A stretch of 5,418 nucleotides of DNA from Flavobacteriaceae bacterium (lineage in GTDB: Bacteria > Bacteroidota > Bacteroidia > Flavobacteriales > Flavobacteriaceae). This document shows, one piece after another, positions 1 through 4,612 of this stretch. The position numbers and the translations under genes were made by a program. The stretch spans positions 1 to 5,418 of the forward strand of contig DAOUPU010000172.1 of NCBI GenBank assembly GCA_030625995.1, read 5' to 3'. Each line of letters begins with the position of its first letter. Positions within the stretch are counted from its first letter, which is position 1. The notes below the pieces were generated by a model that was given only the letters and a program-made list of their open reading frames with translations, made no database searches and was not told the origin of the DNA.

Positions 1-42
1 AAAGAAAAAATACAGTGTAATAATTAATTAAAATAGAATAAG

Positions 43-804
43 ATGTTAGCAAAACAATGGTTAGATAATGCCAGAAACGTAGTGGACAAGATTGAGGAAA
101 CCCAAATGGAGAATATTAAAAAAGCCGCAACTGTTATGGCCGATTCCATAGAAAAAAAGAAATGGGTACATACTTTTGGCTGTGGCCATGCCACCCTCCC
201 CATTGAGGAGATGTATCCTAGAATTGGTGGATTTGTGGGATTTCATCCCATAGTGGAACTGCCATTAACTTTCTTCACCAACATTATTGGCCAAATGGGC
301 GTAGAACAATTCATTTTCCTTGAACGCGTAGAAGGTTATGGTACAGAAATTATGAAAGGGCATAATTTTGATAAAGAAGATACCATGTGGCTATTTTCCC
401 ATACCGGAGTGAATGCCGTAAATATTGACATTGCCCTGGAGGCTAAGAAAAGAGGGATGAAAGTCATCGTTTATGGATCTGCGGCGCAGGCAAAAGGTAA
501 AACTACAAAACATTCCTGTGGTCAAACGTTGTTCGATCTGGCCGATATAGTGGTAGATTCCTGTGCACCCTCCGATGATGCAACAGTGCCCTTGAAGGGC
601 CATATTGATAAAATAGGGCCTGTTTCCACAATGGCTTTTATGACCACAGTTTGGATGACGGTAACCACAGTAGCAGAAATTCTGGCCGATCGCGGAGTAA
701 AACTTTTTATTCATCCCTCACATAATGTTCCAGGAGATTCGACCTCAAAACAAAGATTGGCCGATGCCCTCGGCGAATATAAAAAAAGGATAACCGGGAT
801 CTAA
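43..804 (+). CDS. SIS-domain sugar-phosphate isomerase-like protein (UPF0309-type)
   Basis: This 253-residue cytoplasmic protein looks like a stand-alone SIS (sugar isomerase) domain of the SIS_2/UPF0309 kind, a fold that binds phosphosugars in isomerases and in regulators. An N-terminal helical part (about 1-38) precedes a first beta-alpha unit with a GCGH loop at 46-49. The second phosphosugar-binding loop is SHTGVNAVNID at 119-129; relatives I recall have SNSGRN here, so this copy reads H-T-G-V in place of N-S-G-R. Later family-like segments are HSCGQTLFDLAD (157-168) and DSCAPSDDATVPLKG (172-186). The length fits the family. The start at 43 is preceded only by AT-rich sequence with no recognisable promoter, so the gene may be transcribed from an upstream gene outside the window. 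The stop codon touches the intergenic repeat. The family call is confident, but the substrate is unknown. A role in amino-sugar or hexose-phosphate metabolism is inference only. Confidence 0.88.
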   Translation: MLAKQWLDNARNVVDKIEETQMENIKKAATVMADSIEKKKWVHTFGCGHATLPIEEMYPRIGGFVGFHPIVELPLTFFTNIIGQMGVEQFIFLERVEGYGTEIMKGHNFDKEDTMWLFSHTGVNAVNIDIALEAKKRGMKVIVYGSAAQAKGKTTKHSCGQTLFDLADIVVDSCAPSDDATVPLKGHIDKIGPVSTMAFMTTVWMTVTTVAEILADRGVKLFIHPSHNVPGDSTSKQRLADALGEYKKRITGI

Positions 805-840
805 ATCAATCCATTTTCAAATCATCAAATTAGATCATAG
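803..840. repeat. 38-bp intergenic direct repeat, copy 1
   Basis: This 38-bp segment begins inside the stop codon of the SIS gene and recurs at 1063-1100 in the same orientation with a single difference (g at 832 against a at 1092). The spacing between copies is 260 bp. It contains the short unit TTTTCAAATCA, which also recurs nearby. It is AT-rich, has no self-complementary arms and is not coding. I know such ATTTGAAAAT/TGATTTG-like stretches as common intergenic repeats in Flavobacteria, but that is recollection and was not searched. Confidence 0.85.
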
Positions 841-1062
841 GACTGTTATTTCATATTTGGTGGTCACTTTATATAGGGTATAGGGTAATTTGTTTTTTTG
901 TTGAACTGTTCAATTGTGTAAAATTATTTGAACATCTAAAATTCCTAGATTTGTGTTGATCAATAACTAATTCCTCCCTATTTTTTATTTCAGGATGTGC
1001 TGTCTGCTTTTTTGCATTTTGCGGGCGGTACCAGAATATCATTTACCAAATCACCAATTTTC
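841..1062. other. Gene-free spacer between the direct repeats
   Basis: The gap between the two convergent genes (805-1138) holds no convincing gene. Apart from the repeats it shows a perfect 6+6 inverted repeat, TTGAAC-T-GTTCAA at 901-913, and a tandem TATAGGG pair near 873-886. A TAgaTTTG match to the Bacteroidetes -7 element lies at 946-953, with a TTTG only 15 bp upstream (927-930), shorter than the usual spacing of about 19 bp. If this were a promoter it would fire rightward into an antisense path under the sirtuin gene, possibly giving a small RNA. No terminator-like GC hairpin is visible for either flanking gene. Confidence 0.5.
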
Positions 1063-1100
1063 AAATCAATCCATTTTCAAATCATCAAATTAAATCATAG
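1043..1100. repeat. Direct repeat copy 2 with degenerate tandem array
   Basis: The second copy of the 38-bp repeat lies at 1063-1100. It is extended leftward by related units, so TTTTCAAATCA occurs at 1058-1068 and again at 1074-1084, a 16-bp period, with a weaker ACCAAATCACC unit just before. Read on the minus strand the series is a run of TGATTTG-A/G-AAAT units. The array sits near the 3' end of the sirtuin gene in a convergent gap, the position expected for REP-like intergenic repeats. The function is unknown. Confidence 0.75.
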
Positions 1101-1138
1101 CAGCTATTTGTCATTCGGAATATGCAAATTGTCAATTA

Positions 1139-1819
1139 TTATTTTAGAATCTTAACCAATTTTTCAACTCCGATGCTCGCTTTTTCTGAAAAAATTGTCA
1201 GATTATCATAGCTATTCGTTAAAATGTTTGGATTAGGGTCAATAAAGTAAATAGGTATAGCGGCTTTAATATAATGTATTAGACTGGCCGCAGGATAAAC
1301 CTGCATGGATGTCCCAATAATCACTAATATATCTGCTTTTTTAGTAATTTCTATAGCCTTGTCTAACAATGGGACTGCTTCCCCAAACCATACAATATGA
1401 GGTCTCAACTGACATCCGTCATCTGCCAGATCCCCTAGATTCAGCTCTTCATCCCACTGATAAACCAATTCTTCATTATTGACACTCCTTACTTTCCGAA
1501 GTTCGCCATGTAAGTGAATTATATCTGTACTACCTGCTCTCTCGTGTAGATCATCTACATTTTGGGTAATAATGCTAACCTCATATTTTTTTTCCAACGC
1601 AGCAATATATGTATGAGCTTTGTTTGGTTGTGCACCTAATAATTGTTTTCTCCTCTGATTATAGAAATCAAGAACCAAATTTTTATTTGCGTACCAGCCT
1701 TGGGGAGAGGCAACCTCCATAACATCATGACCTTCCCAAAGACCATCAGCATCTCTAAACGTTTTTAGACCACTTTCAGCGCTCATACCAGCCCCGGTGA
1801 GTACAACAATTTTTTTCAT
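1139..1819 (-). CDS. NAD-dependent protein deacylase, sirtuin (CobB/SIRT5-like), zinc-cysteine-less
   Basis: This is a 226-residue cytoplasmic Sir2-family enzyme, expected to remove acyl groups from lysines using NAD+ and to release nicotinamide and O-acyl-ADP-ribose. The NAD-binding GAGMSAESGL lies at 9-18 with TFRD at 20-23. TQNVDDLHERAGS (85-97) gives the nicotinamide-pocket residues, and LHGEL (103-107) holds the catalytic histidine H104. LRPHIVWFGE (138-147) and GTSMQVYPA (169-177) complete the Rossmann core. FYNQRR (52-57) places Tyr53 and Arg56 in the Y-x-x-R pattern of class III sirtuins (SIRT5, E. coli CobB), which accept succinyl- and malonyl-lysine, so desuccinylase activity is likely by homology. 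The normal four-cysteine zinc site between HGEL and LRPH is missing. The only cysteine in the whole protein is Cys136, and Ser112 stands where CobB has a zinc cysteine after KVR. The length is near that of compact bacterial sirtuins. It is a single gene, convergent with the SIS gene. The symbol cobB would be plausible, but I leave it blank because of the altered zinc region. Confidence 0.93.
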   Translation of the reverse strand: MKKIVVLTGAGMSAESGLKTFRDADGLWEGHDVMEVASPQGWYANKNLVLDFYNQRRKQLLGAQPNKAHTYIAALEKKYEVSIITQNVDDLHERAGSTDIIHLHGELRKVRSVNNEELVYQWDEELNLGDLADDGCQLRPHIVWFGEAVPLLDKAIEITKKADILVIIGTSMQVYPAASLIHYIKAAIPIYFIDPNPNILTNSYDNLTIFSEKASIGVEKLVKILK

Positions 1820-1846
1820 ATTATAATGGTGATTTATAGGTTGACC

Positions 1847-1876
1847 TAAAATTAATTGTTAATTCTATAAAGTAAA
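1847..1876 (-). promoter_or_regulatory. Weak candidate promoter for the sirtuin gene
   Basis: Read on the minus strand, TTTA (1876-1873) is followed after 18 bp by TAATTTTA (1854-1847), one base away from the Bacteroidetes -7 consensus TAnnTTTG. The leader to the start codon at 1819 would be about 20-25 bases. AT-rich DNA produces such matches readily, so this is tentative. Confidence 0.3.
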
Positions 1877-2095
1877 ACATATTATCATGAAAATTTTAAC
1901 AATATCATAAGTATCAGTAATACAGCAAGATAAGTATAATTAGTTCTCAATGACACCTATATTTTATTGAAATATTAAAAAATAACTTAAAAATCATGTA
2001 ACATTATTTAAGTTCAGTAGTCTATTATAATATAAAAGGTATTGTGCAAAGCATAGTACTGTAAGTAAAAAACTCAAAACATAAAATATAATATC

Positions 2096-2659
2096 ATGAA
2101 AAAATTAATTATTCCTTGCTTATTGATTGTAAGTTTAACAATCTCAGCTCAGTATCTCGACCACAGAACAATAAATTTTGGAGACAATTTAAGTGCTAAT
2201 TTTATAAATATCACTCATCATATTTCAAACTCAGCAGTAGATTCTATTTTTGAAGTGGAAATAGAGGAAGAAGATGAACCATTTGATTTTGATATTCAAA
2301 AATATTTACCAAAAGACTTTAATCCTTATAAATTGATGTATGCCACTTACGATAATGTTTATGAATATTTCTTTGAAGAAGAAGACGAGCCTTTTGACTT
2401 TGATACAAAAGCTTATTTACCGGAAGGATTTAATCCTTATGAAGATGTATCCATAATGGAAGAATATGAATTACTTAATGAAGAAGAGGATGAAACTTTT
2501 GACTTCGATACCAAAGAATATTTACCAGAGGGATTTAATGCCTATAGTGAAAATGAATCAATCTTAGCAGAGCATGAAATGTTGAATGAAGAAACAGACG
2601 AGCCATTTGACTTCAATACCATCGAGTATCTTCCTGTAAGTTTTGAAGCGTACAAATAA
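2096..2659 (+). CDS. Secreted acidic protein with four 22-residue repeats, function unknown
   Basis: I do not recognise a named family. The 187-residue product begins with a clear signal peptide (MKK, hydrophobic 4-16, probable cleavage after SA at 17-18, before Gln19), so it is probably exported to the periplasm or beyond. There is no lipoprotein cysteine box at the cleavage site and no C-terminal sorting domain or membrane segment. After a linker (19-56) the protein consists of four copies of an acidic-aromatic motif at residues 57-78, 94-115, 129-150 and 165-186. The motif is EE-x-DE-P/T-FDF-D/N, then Y-L-P-x-x-F-N/E-P/A-Y. Spacers are 13-15 residues. The last copy is the most diverged and ends one residue before the C-terminus. 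The protein is strongly acidic. No catalytic motif or EF-hand loop is visible. Codon use is AT-rich like its surroundings. No convincing promoter is seen upstream, and a strong terminator follows. The start is fixed by the signal peptide. Confidence 0.87.
   Translation: MKKLIIPCLLIVSLTISAQYLDHRTINFGDNLSANFINITHHISNSAVDSIFEVEIEEEDEPFDFDIQKYLPKDFNPYKLMYATYDNVYEYFFEEEDEPFDFDTKAYLPEGFNPYEDVSIMEEYELLNEEEDETFDFDTKEYLPEGFNAYSENESILAEHEMLNEETDEPFDFNTIEYLPVSFEAYK
2264..2653 (+). repeat. Four in-frame protein repeats (22 residues each)
   Basis: The repeat units lie at 2264-2329, 2375-2440, 2480-2545 and 2588-2653, each 66 bp and all in the same frame, starting 111, 105 and 108 bp apart. Units 2 and 3 are closest in protein sequence. 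Codons differ between units (for example gatgaacc against gacgagcc), so the duplications are not recent and the amino-acid pattern appears to have been kept by selection. Confidence 0.9.
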
Positions 2660-2679
2660 ATAGAATCTTATATAAATTG

Positions 2680-2704
2680 AAGAGGGCTTTTAAGCCCTCT
2701 TTTT
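2680..2704. terminator. Intrinsic terminator shared by two convergent genes
   Basis: The arms AGAGGGCTT (2681-2689) and AAGCCCTCT (2692-2700) pair perfectly over nine bases, and A2680-T2701 extends the stem. On the plus strand a TTTT tract (2701-2704) follows, making a classical terminator 21 bases after the repeat-protein stop. The hairpin abuts the stop codon of the leftward GlmU-like gene (2703-2705). It could therefore also end that transcript, although the T-tract on that side is poor. Confidence 0.9.
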
Positions 2705-3881
2705 ATTTAAATACCCTAAACTTTTTAGTGATTTCAAAAACGTGGTCTAGAATTTTCTCATCCTCTTTTGTAAAAGCTTCATTTTTTCTATTCATCACCA
2801 AGGCTGCGGTTTCTTTTACTTTGTTCATTTGATATGTAGTAAATCCTGCTGCGCCACCCCAAGAAAAAGATGGTATAAAATTTCTGGGAAAATTAGAACC
2901 GTATATGTTAGTAAAGATTCCAATTACAGTACCAGTGTTGAACATTACATTAATTCCGGATTTTGAATGATCACCCATTATCAAACCGCAGAACTGAAGA
3001 CCTGTTTTTTGAAAACCTTCCTTTTCGTAGTCCCACATTTTAACCTCGGCATAATTGTTTTTTAGATTTGAATTATTTGTGTCGGCACCCAAATTACACC
3101 ATTCTCCAATGACAGCATTTCCAAGATAACCTTCGTGCCCTTTGCTGCAATAGCCAGATAGGACTGCATTATTAACTTCTCCTCCTATTTTGCATTTTGG
3201 ACCCAAAGAAGTTGATCCATAAATTTTTGCACCCATTTTTACTACGGAGTGTTCGCCCATGGCAAATGGACCACGAATCATACTGCCTTCCATAATTTCC
3301 GTGTTCTTTCCTAAATAAATAGGACCATTCTTGGCATTAAGAACACCAACTTCGATATCAACTCCTTCTTCCAAAAATATTTGTTCTTTATTGATACAAT
3401 GGACGCTATTGGGTATTGGAGCCGATTTTCTTCCTTTGGTTATGAGATCGAAATCTGCTATTATGGCTTCTCCATTATTTTTAAAAATATCCCAGGTTTG
3501 TTTTAATTGTATAACAGGTCCGTCATACCTTATGGTGTCATAGCTGTCAAAATCTACTTCCTCCTGTGTATCTTTTGTAAAGAATGCAATAATTTCATCA
3601 TCTTTTATCACCATTTGGTTCTCCCTCAAATTCATGATGATCTCTGCCAATCCTTCCGTTGGCACAAACGAAGCATTTATCATTACATTTTCCTCCATTT
3701 CCACCATAGGATATTTATCCTGTAGATATTCTTCTGTGACAGTTGTTATAGTACTTGTCAACCTTTTTTCCCATTTTTCTCTAATGGTTAGGATTCCTAT
3801 TCTTATGTCAGCTACTGGTTTTGTGTAAGTTAAGGGGAGTAAGTCGATGTGTGATGTACCATCAAACAAAATATAATTCAT
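2703..3881 (-). CDS. GlmU-like sugar nucleotidyltransferase / left-handed beta-helix protein
   Basis: This 392-residue protein resembles the Bacteroidetes 'GlmU family' proteins, which pair a reduced nucleotidyltransferase-like N-terminal domain with a hexapeptide beta-helix. The N-terminus carries the signature DLLPLTYTKPVADIRIGIL at 13-31, matching the NTP_transf_4 type. It lacks the classical GlmU loop L-A-A-G-x-G-T-R-M, so ordinary uridylyltransferase activity cannot be assumed. From about 175 to 330 a hexapeptide-type helix is visible, including GPIYLGKNTEI (186-196), HEGYLGNAVIGEWCNLGADT (249-268) and SGINVMFNTGTVIGIFTNI (308-326). The HEGYLGNAVIG segment is like the acetyltransferase region of GlmU. 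A helical tail (350-390) closes the protein. A role in nucleotide-sugar or cell-wall precursor metabolism is likely from the fold, but the substrate is unknown. The gene is convergent with the repeat-protein gene and divergent from the DUF302 gene. A TATATTTG motif lies 15 bases before the start. I do not assign glmU because true GlmU is longer and has the full loop. Confidence 0.88.
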   Translation of the reverse strand: MNYILFDGTSHIDLLPLTYTKPVADIRIGILTIREKWEKRLTSTITTVTEEYLQDKYPMVEMEENVMINASFVPTEGLAEIIMNLRENQMVIKDDEIIAFFTKDTQEEVDFDSYDTIRYDGPVIQLKQTWDIFKNNGEAIIADFDLITKGRKSAPIPNSVHCINKEQIFLEEGVDIEVGVLNAKNGPIYLGKNTEIMEGSMIRGPFAMGEHSVVKMGAKIYGSTSLGPKCKIGGEVNNAVLSGYCSKGHEGYLGNAVIGEWCNLGADTNNSNLKNNYAEVKMWDYEKEGFQKTGLQFCGLIMGDHSKSGINVMFNTGTVIGIFTNIYGSNFPRNFIPSFSWGGAAGFTTYQMNKVKETAALVMNRKNEAFTKEDEKILDHVFEITKKFRVFK

Positions 3882-3895
3882 AACATTAATTTTTA

Positions 3896-3903
3896 CAAAT
3901 ATA
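3896..3903 (-). promoter_or_regulatory. -7 promoter element for the GlmU-like gene
   Basis: On the minus strand TATATTTG is an exact match to the Bacteroidetes -7 consensus TAnnTTTG and ends 14 bases before the start codon. The corresponding -33 TTG is not clear; a CTG lies about 22 bases upstream. The implied leader is only about 8-10 bases. Confidence 0.6.
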
Positions 3904-3963
3904 AGTTTTTATTAGTGAGATCCTTCAGTTAAAAAATGCATGATCAATCATTTTTAATATTAA

Positions 3964-3979
3964 TTTAGTTCGAATTAAA
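3964..3979. promoter_or_regulatory. Imperfect palindrome in the divergent intergenic region
   Basis: TTTAGTTCGAATTAAA is symmetrical at 14 of 16 positions around a TTCGAA core. It lies about 80 bases upstream of the GlmU-like start and about 180 upstream of the DUF302 start, where a dimeric regulator could sit. A nearby AAAAATG...CATTTTT inverted pair (3932-3938 and 3949-3955) adds symmetry. No regulator is known, and both could be chance in AT-rich DNA. Confidence 0.3.
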
Positions 3980-4095
3980 CCTGTCCTTAGTGGTTTGTTG
4001 TTTCTCCATCATGGATTTTATTCGATACTTAGATCTAATAAACCAATTAACGGAATTTTAGAACTAATGTTACATAGGTCCTTGATATTAATTGT

Positions 4096-4103
4096 TAATT
4101 TTG
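4096..4103 (+). promoter_or_regulatory. -7 promoter element for the DUF302 gene
   Basis: TAATTTTG matches TAnnTTTG exactly, 55 bases before the DUF302 start. No good TTG -33 box is present at the usual distance; the nearest TTG, at 4082-4084, is too close. The leader would be about 50 bases. Confidence 0.5.
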
Positions 4104-4158
4104 CGATCTATAATAAGAAGTTTTACTCAATTTCTACAAACTTAAAATTCACACTATT

Positions 4159-4551
4159 ATGAGTTATTTTATTAACAAAAAAATGCAAGATGGTATATCC
4201 TTTGAGGAAACCATAGAAAAAGTTACCGAAGAGTTAAAGAAAGAGGGATTTGGTGTTCTGACAGAGATCGATATTAAATCAACATTCAGGAAAAAATTGG
4301 ATGTTGACATGAATAAGTATGTCATTTTGGGAGCATGTAATCCTAACTATGCTTTTAACGCATTAAAGGAGGATAGTAAATTGGGAGTTTTCTTACCTTG
4401 CAACGTAATTGTCGAAGAACATGATAACGGAGAAATAGAAGTTTCAGCCGTAGATCCAATTGCCTCCATGCTATCTGTAAAAAACGAAAAAGTAGAGGTT
4501 TTTGCAAAAGATGTTTTAGAAAAGTTGGAGCGTGTTATTGCAAATTTATAG
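4159..4551 (+). CDS. DUF302 domain-containing protein
   Basis: This 130-residue protein is a compact single-domain member of the DUF302 family and has no signal peptide, so it is probably cytoplasmic. An N-terminal strand and helix (about 1-30) are followed by the family core: FRKKLDVD at 43-50, ILGACNP at 56-62, LPCNVIV at 79-85 and VDP at 98-100. The two cysteines, Cys60 and Cys81, sit in the motifs most conserved in the members I recall and are the natural candidates for metal or redox chemistry, but no biochemical function is established. The start is supported by a typical MSYFINKK opening and a promoter-like motif upstream. The next gene follows in the same direction after 61 bases. There is no terminator between them, but the next gene has its own strong promoter match, so an obligate operon is not implied. 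Confidence 0.88.
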   Translation: MSYFINKKMQDGISFEETIEKVTEELKKEGFGVLTEIDIKSTFRKKLDVDMNKYVILGACNPNYAFNALKEDSKLGVFLPCNVIVEEHDNGEIEVSAVDPIASMLSVKNEKVEVFAKDVLEKLERVIANL

Positions 4552-4575
4552 TATTATATAAGCGAGAAAAATTTA

Positions 4576-4606
4576 TTTACCAGACGAAAGAATCTTTTTA
4601 TATTTG
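4576..4606 (+). promoter_or_regulatory. Strong Bacteroidetes-type promoter for the DUF3943 gene
   Basis: TTTA (4576-4579) is followed after 19 bases by TATATTTG (4599-4606). The -7 element matches TAnnTTTG perfectly and the spacing is ideal; the -33 element differs from TTTG at one base. The start codon of the next gene lies only six bases beyond the -7 element, so transcription should begin at or just before the ATG. Confidence 0.75.
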
Positions 4607-4612
4607 CAAACT

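Noticed and set aside
61..714. Minus-strand reading frames opposite the SIS gene
   Set aside because: They are antisense shadows rich in Cys/His/Tyr, typical of the complement of a real gene.
995..1093. 32-codon reading frame (MCCLLFCILRAV...) on the plus strand
   Set aside because: Its last third is a translation of the intergenic repeat. It has no supported start signal, and its composition looks like non-coding DNA.
1043..1100. CRISPR array
   Set aside because: The units are 16 bp apart, degenerate and without unique spacers, and no cas gene is present.
1984..2014. 8-bp inverted repeat AACTTAAA...TTTAAGTT upstream of the repeat protein
   Set aside because: It is purely AT-rich with a 15-base loop and no T-tract, and is likely chance at this base composition.
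2264..2653. EF-hand or dockerin-like calcium repeats in the acidic protein
   Set aside because: The acidic runs lack the DxDxDG loop geometry and spacing of EF-hand and dockerin motifs.
3331..3828. Three plus-strand reading frames opposite the GlmU-like gene
   Set aside because: They are antisense shadows. The minus-strand frame has clear domain motifs throughout.
4011..4061. 16-codon reading frame MDFIRYLDLINQLTEF upstream of DUF302
   Set aside because: It is too short to judge. No promoter or ribosome site is tied to it, and the DUF302 promoter lies downstream.
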